Part shown: one piece after another, positions 31,940 through 40,185 of the stretch
Position numbering within the stretch: position 1 is the stretch's first letter
Layout of the letters: every line of letters starts with the position of its first letter
From: Lentibacillus jeotgali
Lineage (GTDB): Bacteria; Bacillota; Bacilli; Bacillales; Amphibacillaceae
NCBI RefSeq assembly: GCF_000224785.1
Contig: NZ_AGAV01000011.1
Span: 1-44,967 of the forward strand
Length of the DNA: 44,967 bases
Reading direction: 5' to 3'
The notes under the pieces: model-generated
Database searches by the model: none
What the model saw: only the letters and a program-made list of their open reading frames with translations
What the model was told of the DNA's origin: nothing
Translations under genes and position numbers: made by a program

Positions 31940-34339
31940 ATGAATGAAAAATCTGAGGACAGAGTACTCAAGGACAACAAAAACAGACATGCAGAATACT
32001 ACGGTATGCAAGCGGTGTTTGATGAATTGTACAAAAAGTCTAACGAAGGGAAAAAGTTTAAGCATCTCATGAGGACTATCACGTCAAAGGATAACATCCT
32101 TCTTGCTTATAGAAATATTAAGCGAAACAAAGGAAGTTACACACCTTCGGTGGATAGAACAACCATAGAGACGATTGAACGGATATCCCAAGATCAACTT
32201 CTAAGGAAAATAGAAAATCGTTTCAACAACTACCAACCAAGAAAAGTTCGTAGGAAGGATATTCCAAAACAAAACGGGCAAACGAGACCCCTTGGAATAC
32301 CATCGTTTTGGGATAGACTCGTCCAACAATGTATATTGCAAGTCTTGGAACCAATATGTGAAGCCAAATTTAACACTAGAAGCTACGGTTTTAGACCGAA
32401 TAGAAGTACAGAACACGCTATCGCAGATGCAAACTTCAAAATAAACCAAACAAACTTAATGTATGTGGTTGATGTGGACATTAAAGGTTTCTTCGATGAG
32501 GTAAATCATGTAAAACTGATGCGTCAATTATGGACGATCGGGATACAAGATAAACAGCTACTGGTTATACTACGAAAGATATTAAAGGCACCGATACAGT
32601 TGGAAAATGGGAAAGTCGTTAATCCAACAAAAGGAACCCCGCAAGGAGGATTATGCGAAGCTTTGCATAATCCGCCTTATGCAAAGTTAAGCGTTATGCA
32701 AAGTAATATTTATATTCCCTATAAATACGGGCTTTTCATTCCATTTACTTTGCATAATTTCAGGGTTCTTTTACTCCAGAAAACCAAAAAACCAATGTCC
32801 CATCGCTTTTATTTAAGTCAGGATACTTCTGTCATTTCAGATCGACATCCGGGAAAATTACGGACATAGTGAATGAGTATTACCAAGTTGTAGCATTTCC
32901 TGCATCATCATGGATCTATTCGATGTAGTCTTTCGCTTGAAGCATTCGAGGCTTTGGCATTTTGCGATACTTCGGATATTATGCTAAGAAAAATGAATAG
33001 GATCATTGAAATACAAGGATTTTAATCGATTACTTTGCATAATTACTTTCTTTGCATAAGGGGGGATACTCAGTCCCTTATTAGCCAACGTCAACCTAAA
33101 TGAGTTTGACTGGTGGATAAGTGACCAATGGGAAACAGCGAAGACACGGTATAGCTTCAAATATAAAAACAAAGAAGGTAGAACAGGTAGAGACAACAGA
33201 GCCTTGAAGAAAACCAAGTTGAAGCCAATGTACATTGTGCGTTATGCAGATGATTTCAAAATCTTCACAACTACTCGAAGCAACGCAGAGAAGATATTTA
33301 AAGCTGTGCAAATGTGGTTAGAAGAGCGCCTAAAGTTACCAATCTCAAAAGAGAAGTCGAAGGTAACAAACTTAAAGAAGCGAAAAAGTGAATTCTTAGG
33401 ATTCGCGCTTAAAGCAAAGGCAGAACGAAAACAGGTACAACAAAATACGTAGCAGAAACACATATGTCCCAAAAAGCAATAAAAACAGAGAAAGCGAAAC
33501 TAATTGAACAAATTAAAAAGATACAAAAAACCCCAAACAGCTCAAATTGCATTAGGGAAATCGCAAAATACAACAGCATGATAATTGGAATACATAATTA
33601 TTATGAAATCGCTACGCATGTGAACCTAGACCTGAAAAAAGTAGGTCACGAACTGCTGAAGCAAATGTACAACCGATTTCCAAAAAGCAAACCGAACGAC
33701 AAGAATGCAAATGGGTTTACTAGATATGGGGAGTATAGGGGCAAAGACAAAGGGATAACGAAGTATACTAAACGAGAGAACAATTACACTCGATACCTTA
33801 TGAAAAATCCAGTACTTCATCTAGCCGATGTTAGAAATAAAAAACCAATGATGAAACGTAACTCTATCAACAAGTACACTGAAGAAGGACGAAAGTTAAT
33901 TCATAAGAATCTAACAAACGTATCCGAAACAGAACTTAAGTGGTTACGGGAACACCCTGTATTGATAGGTAGAGCAACGGTAGAATACAACGACAATCGC
34001 TTATCGCTTTATGTGGCTCAGAACGGAAAATGTTCGGTTACTGGCGAGCAGTTAGATCTATTAGACATGCATTGTCACCATAAAATACCGTGGCATATAG
34101 CACACGATGACAGCTACCAAAACCTAACTCTAATCAAATCAGATGTTCACAAGCTAATACACGCAACAAAAACAACAATCATAAGGACTCTTCTGAAAAG
34201 GTTAAATCTGAATAAAAAAGCTATTGAAAAACTGGATAAATTAAGAGTGTTGGTGGGGAACAATCGTATTAATGAAAAAGGAAATGATTTAGATATTTTC
34301 AACAATGAAGTTAGATATGAACAACTAACGTTGTTCTAA
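31940..34339 (+). pseudogene. LtrA-type group II intron protein, broken by an insert and a frameshift
   Basis: ATG 31940 with GAAGGAAGG upstream. The RT domain runs to KGTPQGG (32633-32650), is interrupted by ~410 bp of foreign DNA, and resumes at 33064 with ILSPLLANVNLNEFDWW and the catalytic MYIVRYADDFKIF. A second lesion is a frameshift at the A-run near 33427-33432; beyond it the frame reads KTGTTKYVAETHMSQKAIK to the end. The C-terminus holds an HNH endonuclease (GKCSVTGEQLDLLDMHCHHK). The protein (maturase, RT, DNA endonuclease; about 600 residues when intact) cannot be made. The intron's 5' RNA part is missing beyond the IS21 end. Confidence 0.92.
32651..33062. mobile_element. ~410-bp insert in the RT gene, non-autonomous element
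   Basis: Both borders carry copies of a 10-bp word: TTATGCgAAGCTTtGCATAA, a near-palindrome, at 32651-32670, then two direct TTATGCAAAG copies at 32677-32703 and inverted CTTTGCATAA copies near 32751 and 33042-33060. No transposase frame; a 40-codon remnant (SGYFCHFRSTSGKITDIV) is visible in the middle at 32815-32925. It splits RT motif PQGG|ILSP. Looks like a tyrosine-recombinase or serine-recombinase-type minimal element, or a deletion derivative. Not assigned to a named family. Confidence 0.65.
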
Positions 34340-34514
34340 ATACAAAATAGAAACTCAAATAGTCCAAAGGATAAATCATGATTGAATGATAAAGAAAACA
34401 TAATTTTCGAGGGAACGCCGTGTGAGGTGAAAGTCTCACGCACGGTGTGGGACGAGGGAAAACTGAAAAGAGAATGGAACTCGTAAGAGTTTTACACTTA
34501 GTAGGTTACCTATC
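34340..34514 (+). mobile_element. 3' end of the truncated group II intron (domains V-VI)
   Basis: Domain V GAACGCCGTGTGAGG, TGAAA, GTCTCACGCACGGTGT (34413-34447) is nearly identical in form to that of Ll.LtrB. Domain VI-like GAGGGAAAACTGAAAAGAG follows. The 3' end falls where homology to the ORF-less intron begins (acgggtcta). Confidence 0.78.
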
Positions 34515-35044
34515 GTTATTACGGGTCTAGAGTTAAAACATAGGGAAACTTATGTGTCATCCAACGATGACGTGAGTGGTGTAGAGTAAAAATGCGCCCT
34601 CTGAAATACGCTATACCGAACAAAGGCGGTATCCAGCTCACAGGCTTAAAGGAAGCACCTACGTCCAGTATGGATAGCTACGTTGTAAGGGACTTGGGAA
34701 GCAAGGGACGTTGAAACAAGGACTGTCATCCGAAACGGTACTATAAGGCATATGCTGAAAGGTATTTATCCTTGTGAAGGTAGGGGTACGACCTGTGAAT
34801 CTTCTGTAATGGAAGTGGAGGAACAGCCCCAAGTCTAGCGAATGGAACGATGGTTTTCCAAGCGTTTATCGCGCCGATCGGGTAGGAATGTGTGATTTTA
34901 CACAGTGCGAGCTTCAGACAAGAGTTTTCTGTTTGGACGATAGTTTTCCTCTTTTCTGAAGTTAACGAGGAACTTATCACCTAGTACATATCGTTAGATG
35001 GAGCGCCGGATGCTGGGAAACTAGCACGTCTTGGTGTGGAGCAG
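34515..35044 (+). mobile_element. ORF-less group II intron, copy B, part 1
   Basis: Matches 3791-4304 of copy A with small differences: ccaacgatgacgtgagtggt, aatgcgccctctgaaatacg, tggaagtggaggaacagccc. It lacks the first ~300 bp, because an LtrA-type intron (3' end at 34514) is joined to it. Part 2 lies at 36993-37038 behind another intron. Confidence 0.82.
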
Positions 35045-36992
35045 GTTGCGCCTTGCAAGCTCGAAGAGCGCATGCAGCCTGAAATGGCTGCCTTGATAAA
35101 GCTTAGCCAGCAGTCATGTACCGAGTCTTGCGTGGTGATATGGCAACATACACGGCGAAGCGTAGACAGGGAGATGAACAGGCCGGAATAAAGTGAAAAG
35201 GATAATTAGCCCCGAAATCACACGAATTGTGAAGCAGCCGACCTGGTCTTGCTATGGGGAAGGCAGAAGCGGCATCACCGGTAAAGGCGAGGAGATGTTT
35301 CGTTGCTTCCGGGGTTCGTACCTACGGCATGTCATCAAATGGGCTCTTTGGGAACAAGGGAGGTCTGACAGGCTTCCGCAGGAAAGCGGATAGAGTTGGA
35401 CAAGCCTTACAAAGCGAGGAAAACTCGAAGGTCTGTCAGAAGTCTTACTGACTGATAGTACTCTGAAGTAGGGAGAGCCTATTACGTGGGGAAGCGGTCA
35501 GCAGAAATGGAATCTTTTCTAAGGAAACATGGGCTCCATTCAATGGGAGGATACGGGCCTTCATACAAAGGGAGGGGAAACCCAGTCATGACAACGAAAT
35601 TAGAAAGAATAGCAGTGAAAGCAAAGAAGGAACCAACACTACAATTTACGTCTTTGACTCACCATGTCACAAAGGAACTGATTTGGAAAAGTCTCCATCA
35701 TATGCCAGAGGATACAGCACCTGGGATAGACGGGGTAACAGCTACCGAAGCCCAAAGGAATTTTCCGTTATGGGCTGATAAGATGATGCGTGATATCCAT
35801 CAGAAAGGTTATAAACCGCCTGCGGTGCGTCGAGTTTGGATACCTAAGCCGGGAAAAACGGAAAAGCGTCCAATTGGTGTGCCTGCAGTGGCTGATCGTG
35901 CGTTACAAAGAAGTACAGCACACATGCTTTCGGCCATTTATGAGCAGGACTTTCTGGACTGTTCATTTGGTGGAAGACCAGGACGTGGCGCCCACCATGC
36001 ATTGGCTACACTCAATGAAATCATATCCGGTAAGAAAGTTGGCTGGGTTCTTGAAGCAGATTTGAAGAATTACTTTGGCAGTCTTGATCATGAGTGGATG
36101 ATGAAATTCGTCCGGCATCGGATCGGAGATCCGAGAATTCTTAGCCTTATACAACGATGGTTAAAGGCAGGGGTTATGGAAAATGAAGAGATTGTAAGAA
36201 GCAAACAGGGAACCCCGCAAGGTGGGTCAATCAGTGTTTTGTTAAGCAATATTTATCTTCATTACGTTTTGGATCTGTGGTTCGAAAAGAGTGTCAAATC
36301 AAAGCTTAAAGGAGAAGCTTATCTTATTCGGAACATTGATGATTTTATTGTCTGTTTTCAGTATCGTGCCGATGCCAGACGTTTTCACGACGCACTCCAG
36401 CGTCGATTGGGTAAATTTGAGCTCAGGTTAGAACCCGACAAAACGGGATTAGTTGAGTTTGGGCGGTTTGCCAAGAAGCATGCCAAAGAATGGGGAAAGA
36501 AGTTAAACACCATTTATTTTCTGGGGTTTACACACTACTGCACCCAAAACAAGAGAGGAAACTTTATGGTGGGACGAAAGACGGAAAAGAGTAGGTTGAA
36601 AAGAAGTGTTACAAAGATGCAGGAAACTTTGCGGTACATTCGACATTGGCCGATACAGGATCAAGTAATCAAAATCAACCAAAAGCTACAAGGGCACTAT
36701 AATTATTACGGTGTAGCAGGAAATTTAGAATCACTATGCAGGCTATACAATGAAACTGAAAAGTATTGGCGAAAGATGTTGAGTAGCCGGAGTCGGAAAG
36801 GATATGTAAACTGGGAGAAATTCCAGCATATTAAGTCCTTGTTTCCATTGGTACGTCCGAAACTTTCAATTCCATATGGAAAATTGAAAGGGTACGTACG
36901 GCTGTGAAACCATTTCTGAAGAGCCCGGTGCGGGAAATCTGCACGCCGGGTTCTGTGGGGGTTGAGGCCACCAACTGAGTGTCCCTTCTACC
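35045..36992 (+). mobile_element. Complete group II intron with RT, nested in intron copy B
   Basis: About 1.95 kb. 5' end GTTGCGCC; domain V GAGCCCGGTGCGG, GAAA, TCTGCACGCCGGGTTC (36922-36953); domain VI TGTGGGGGTTGAGGCCACC; 3' end near CTTCTACC. It is inserted in domain VI of the ORF-less intron (copy A reads gagcaggggaaaagctgg without interruption), so it is an intron within an intron. Confidence 0.85.
35486..36907 (+). CDS. Group II intron reverse transcriptase/maturase (no HNH)
   Basis: 473 residues; the first in-frame codon with a site (GTGGGG... at 35486, AGGGAGAG 14 bases upstream). RT fingers/palm: APGIDGVTA, RPIGVPAVADRALQR, GGRPGRGAHHALATL, VLEADLKNYFGSLDH, KQGTPQGGSISVLLSNIYLH. 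The catalytic motif reads LIRNIDDFIVCFQ: both catalytic Asp are there, but the usual aromatic (YxDD) is Asn. The maturase X domain follows (KINQKLQGHYNYYGV). There is no C-terminal endonuclease, as in several bacterial classes. Splices its own intron and might mobilise it if the YxDD change is tolerated. Confidence 0.92.
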   Translation: MGKRSAEMESFLRKHGLHSMGGYGPSYKGRGNPVMTTKLERIAVKAKKEPTLQFTSLTHHVTKELIWKSLHHMPEDTAPGIDGVTATEAQRNFPLWADKMMRDIHQKGYKPPAVRRVWIPKPGKTEKRPIGVPAVADRALQRSTAHMLSAIYEQDFLDCSFGGRPGRGAHHALATLNEIISGKKVGWVLEADLKNYFGSLDHEWMMKFVRHRIGDPRILSLIQRWLKAGVMENEEIVRSKQGTPQGGSISVLLSNIYLHYVLDLWFEKSVKSKLKGEAYLIRNIDDFIVCFQYRADARRFHDALQRRLGKFELRLEPDKTGLVEFGRFAKKHAKEWGKKLNTIYFLGFTHYCTQNKRGNFMVGRKTEKSRLKRSVTKMQETLRYIRHWPIQDQVIKINQKLQGHYNYYGVAGNLESLCRLYNETEKYWRKMLSSRSRKGYVNWEKFQHIKSLFPLVRPKLSIPYGKLKGYVRL

Positions 36993-37038
36993 TGGAGGAA
37001 AAGCTGGAGATAACCTCAAAGGCTTACCTATTGCTAAC
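36993..37038 (+). mobile_element. ORF-less group II intron, copy B, part 2
   Basis: ggaggaaaagctggagataa, cctcaaaggcttaccta, ttgctaac: the 3' end of copy A continued after the nested intron. It is followed immediately by a GGGCGC-repeat right half. Confidence 0.82.
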
Positions 37039-37101
37039 CATTCCAGAATAAGACTTGGCTCCCAATCCTGCGTAATACGAAAGGGCCATTTTGCGGAATA
37101 A
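37039..37101 (+). repeat. GGGCGC repeat, copy 28, right half
   Basis: cattccagaataagacttgg, CTCCC, aatcctgcgtaatacgaaag, ggccattttgcggaataac. The left half would precede the 5' end of intron copy B, which is lost. Same junction as copy 7. Confidence 0.82.
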
Positions 37102-37166
37102 CTTGTTTTGAAAATGGTGGGGATTTGAGAAGATTTTATTAAGCTAAAAAGTAAGAGGGTGATTAG

Positions 37167-37355
37167 ATGAATAAGGATGAAGATTATGAAGTTGATAAAT
37201 GGGATATTATCTTATCAATTATTCTAGTGGTTTCTCTGTTTATAGGTTGCGTAATTGTAGGCATTTTAGTTTATGAGATGCTTGAAAAGAATCAGGTTGA
37301 AAATGCATTACAATTAAAGCAAAGTATAATTATGCGAAAGTCTATGGCTATATAG
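37167..37355 (+). CDS. Single-helix membrane protein, unknown
   Basis: 62 residues from ATG with AGAGGGTGAT upstream. Acidic N-terminus (MNKDEDYEVDKWD), one long helix (IILSIILVVSLFIGCVIVGI) and a helical cytoplasmic end (EMLEKNQVENALQLKQS). Typical small tail/anchor protein. Unknown; between repeats 28 and 29. Confidence 0.65.
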   Translation: MNKDEDYEVDKWDIILSIILVVSLFIGCVIVGILVYEMLEKNQVENALQLKQSIIMRKSMAI

Positions 37356-37383
37356 GTGGTTAAATTTTATTTATTCGTCTTCT

Positions 37384-37452
37384 GTAAAAGGGGCCGTTCC
37401 GGAAAAAGACTTGGCACCCGTTCCATACATAAGGGCCATTTTGTGAGATAAC
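37384..37452 (+). repeat. GGGCGC-type repeat, copy 29
   Basis: aaaagGGGCCgttccgg, aaaaagacttGGCACCC, gttccatacataagggcc, attttgtgagataac. The left arm is slightly changed; the rest is close to copies 2 and 28. Confidence 0.82.
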
Positions 37453-37489
37453 TCTTTTGTAATACTAATGGACAATAAGGTCGGGGATA

Positions 37490-37838
37490 ATGTTGCAAGA
37501 TGAGAAAAAGTACTCTTGGTTGAGCTATACATCTTTTGGATTGGGGATTTTTTCTTCTTTTGCTGTAATTATTTCATTTTTTTCCAATGCACTACCAATT
37601 TATTTAAAGCTAACTGTATACTTAGTACCAATAAGTGTCCCTGTTTCCATAGTACTAGGTATAATAGCTTTACGAAAAAAATGAGAAAGGATTATTAGCC
37701 AACATAGGGATAAGCCTAGGATTAATAATTGGAATTTCTTTGTTCTGTATTATAGGATTTTTTGGCTTATTACCCCTGTTCATCCAAATTAAAAATAGGA
37801 GAGCTTCAAGAAACCAGCATATAGTAAAAATACAATAG
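37490..37838 (+). pseudogene. Membrane protein gene with a frameshift in an A7 run
   Basis: ATG 37490 (weak site GGGGATA). The first frame encodes 64 residues (SWLSYTSFGLGIFSSFAVII ... VSIVLGIIALRKK) and stops in the run of seven A's at 37675-37681. The next frame continues without a gap: NEKGLLANIGISLGLIIGIS, LFCIIGFFGLLPLFIQIKNR, stop at 37838. Removing one A gives a single protein of about 115 residues with three or four helices, like DUF4190-type proteins. A homopolymer shift suggests phase variation, sequencing error or recent decay. Confidence 0.72.
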
Positions 37839-37877
37839 TAACTATTTTATATATAGTGAGAAACTGTTCATCAATGA

Positions 37878-37920
37878 GACCTATAAAAAATAGGTCAACC
37901 AGTTCAATGACCGGCTGACC
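37878..37920. terminator. Hairpin pair near the end of the frameshifted gene
   Basis: GACCTAT/ATAGGTC (37878-37896) forms a stem around AAAAA, and GGTCAaCC/GGcTGACC (37893-37920) is an overlapping alternative. A T6 run on the minus strand suggests a terminator read leftwards; usefulness on the plus strand is unclear. Confidence 0.4.
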
Positions 37921-37927
37921 ATATAAT

Positions 37928-37990
37928 ACGATCGGGCGCAGTAATCGAATAAGGTTACTTCCTTCTGAATGAATCTGGTTATTTAATGGA
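37928..37990 (+). repeat. GGGCGC repeat, copy 30
   Basis: acgatcGGGCGC, agtaatcgaataagg, ttacttccttctgaatgaatc. Left core present; variant right side, similar to copies 12 and 26. Confidence 0.7.
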
Positions 37991-38036
37991 ATAAGACTTC
38001 TTATAAGCATATTGATTTTAATAAAGGTGGTTTTTT

Positions 38037-38258
38037 CTGAATAAACCTTTTTGGATTCCGTTGCTTACCTCTATTGGAACGATGATTTTGCTTTATTTGA
38101 TAGGGAATATTGCTGATGTTGATTTTCTTGTATTTAGAATGTCATTGCCATATTTTGAGATTTCGCTACTACCAATCACTGCTGGGATATTAGTGGGGTT
38201 TATCAGCGAACGTATTATCAAAAAAACTAAGCAAGAAGAAAGATCTGAATTTGGTTAG
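38037..38258 (+). CDS. Two-helix membrane protein with a probable CTG start
   Basis: 73 residues if started at CTG 38037 (NKPFWIPLLTSIGTMILLYL...). AAAGGTGG (38023-38030) lies 6 bases before it, the best-placed site; the next in-frame candidate is TTG at 38061, which lacks a site. Helices: WIPLLTSIGTMILLYLIGNI and ISLLPITAGILVGFISERI; basic end KKTKQEERSEFG. Function unknown. Single gene between repeats 30 and 31. Confidence 0.6.
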   Translation: MNKPFWIPLLTSIGTMILLYLIGNIADVDFLVFRMSLPYFEISLLPITAGILVGFISERIIKKTKQEERSEFG

Positions 38259-38285
38259 ATAAAACCTAATTGTTCAATTATACAA

Positions 38286-38383
38286 ACTAATATCAGAAAA
38301 GCTTGTTCAAGAATACGAACGGGCGCCATTCTTGAATAAGTCTTAGCGCCTGTTCCATACATGAGGGCATTTAACGGAATAAA
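38286..38383 (+). repeat. GGGCGC repeat, copy 31 (with upstream extension)
   Basis: actaatatcagaaaagcttg, ttcaagaatacgaacGGGCGCC, attcttgaataagtctta, GCGCC, tgttccatacatgagggc. Both arms are present. Confidence 0.92.
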
Positions 38384-38861
38384 TATTGAGTTCATTTTTT
38401 CTGAGTTATTTAATTATTTGGAAGATCAAGATACTCGCCTGTGTTAAAATTAAGGTATATGTACTTAAAAAATATATACGAGGTACACGGCGTACTTCCT
38501 CTGTGCGGGACTGATTGATTTTCTCTAAAAAATCACGATTTTCCTACGATAAATGAAGTTCAGCTTTTCTTCGTTTGAATGGCATGGTATCCTCTCCCAA
38601 AATGTCTTTAGCACTAGGGTACCACAAAACACCATATATTTATAATATTTTTGAATTGAATTACTAGGTATCTGCAATGGGACCTGTTTGAGTCCAATCA
38701 TTTTATTCGTTATAATTATGTTCATAATAACCATTTTCAATATCTTTTAACCTCATGTTAAGTGAGTTTAGTAGCCCAAAACAAATGATAGAATCACGGA
38801 AAACATTGTCCTATATGAACATACAAGGGTTACAACTACGTCAAACCTTAGGGAGTTTTAT
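38384..38861. other. Non-coding stretch before the ketosynthase, with a transposase remnant
   Basis: No plausible gene. On the minus strand 38544-38585 encodes MPFKRRKAELHLS, which resembles the N-terminus of an IS630-type transposase and then stops; it may be an IS relic. Promoter-like TTGGAA and TTAAAAT near 38418-38452 are poorly spaced. Confidence 0.4.
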
Positions 38862-40121
38862 ATGAACCAATCAACAATAGCTGTAACTGGAATGGGGACC
38901 GTGTCACCATATGGTGTGGGTATTCCAACCTTTTGGGAAAATGTAACTGCCAATCGTTCGGCAGTAGATGAAATTGAGGATAAACAACTACGCAGTTATT
39001 CCCCGGTAGGAGCTCGTGTTCCTAATTTTGATCCATTGCAATTTCTTCCAAAAAAACTTACCAAAAATACGGATTATTTTACCCAACTTTCCCTGATTGC
39101 GGCAAAAGAAGCATTAACCGATGCACAACTGTTAAACAAGGATGGGGAGACCCTTGTTTCCGGAATTGATCCGGATCGAGTCGGGAGCGCAATTGGCACA
39201 GCCTTTGGCGGTATTCAATCCCTTGAATCTGGTTCCAAAAAACTAGCAACTGGAAATTCCAAGCGGGTCGGACCGCGAATGATTTCCAAGGCGATTCCCA
39301 ATGCAGCATCCAGCACCATTTCTATGCAATATGGTTTCCATGGACCATCTGTTACCTATGTGACCGCTTGTGCGGCTTCGGCAAATGCGATTGGTGAGTC
39401 CATGTTCTGGTTTTTTCGTGATGATGTTGATTTCGTAATAGCGGGTGGAGTTGATAGCTTATGGTCCAATGTTTTCTTATCAGGATTGCGTGATGCGGGT
39501 GCTTTGGCAGTGAAAGGTCCGGACGACCCAACTACATGGTCACGTCCATTTGATGTCAATCGGACGGGGATGATAATGGGGGAAGGATCAGCATTGTTTG
39601 TGCTCGAGCCACTAAAACGTGCCAAAGCGCGTGGTGCCCATATATATGCCACATTAAAAGGTTATGGGGCATCCAATGATGCCCATCATGATACGGCGCC
39701 GGATCCAAAAGGTTACAGTGCTGCTTTAGCCATTAAGCGGGCTCTTCGTTCATCACAGTTAACTGCCTCCGACATTGATTATGTGAACGCGCATGCGACT
39801 TCAACTCTTGCTGGGGATGCTGCAGAGACAACAGCATTACAATCGATATTTGGCAAAAAGTTGGATTCAATTCCGGTCAGCTCGATTAAAGGAGGCATCG
39901 GCCACTTACTTGGCGCTGCAGGTGCGATTGAAAGTACAGCGTGTATCAAAGCATTGGAATCAGGAATTATTCCCGCTACATTACATTGTGAAAAACGGGA
40001 TGAGAAAACGCCGCCCGATGTGGTACCAAATAAAAGTCGAAAACAACGTATTACAACGGCGATGAGTAATTCATTTGGCTTTGGTGGCCAAAATGGTATT
40101 TTAATTTGGCAAGCCCCTTGA
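38862..40121 (+). CDS. Beta-ketoacyl-ACP synthase II-like (FabF family)
   Basis: 419 residues from ATG with TAGGGAG upstream. The catalytic triad is complete: Cys170 (VTACAASANAIG), His311 (VNAHATSTLAGD) and His347 (IKGGIGHLLGAAG); the C-terminal MSNSFGFGGQN is typical. Condenses malonyl-ACP with an acyl chain. It diverges from housekeeping FabF (TGMGTVSPYGVGIPTFWENV), and it is paired with an acyl-AMP ligase rather than fab genes, so it may belong to a small lipid or secondary-metabolite pathway. No ACP gene is adjacent. Confidence 0.88.
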   Translation: MNQSTIAVTGMGTVSPYGVGIPTFWENVTANRSAVDEIEDKQLRSYSPVGARVPNFDPLQFLPKKLTKNTDYFTQLSLIAAKEALTDAQLLNKDGETLVSGIDPDRVGSAIGTAFGGIQSLESGSKKLATGNSKRVGPRMISKAIPNAASSTISMQYGFHGPSVTYVTACAASANAIGESMFWFFRDDVDFVIAGGVDSLWSNVFLSGLRDAGALAVKGPDDPTTWSRPFDVNRTGMIMGEGSALFVLEPLKRAKARGAHIYATLKGYGASNDAHHDTAPDPKGYSAALAIKRALRSSQLTASDIDYVNAHATSTLAGDAAETTALQSIFGKKLDSIPVSSIKGGIGHLLGAAGAIESTACIKALESGIIPATLHCEKRDEKTPPDVVPNKSRKQRITTAMSNSFGFGGQNGILIWQAP

Positions 40122-40185
40122 TATTCAGCAATGACAAAGAAGACATAGGCAAGTTTTCCAATTACGTAAAATGGAGGATGATACG

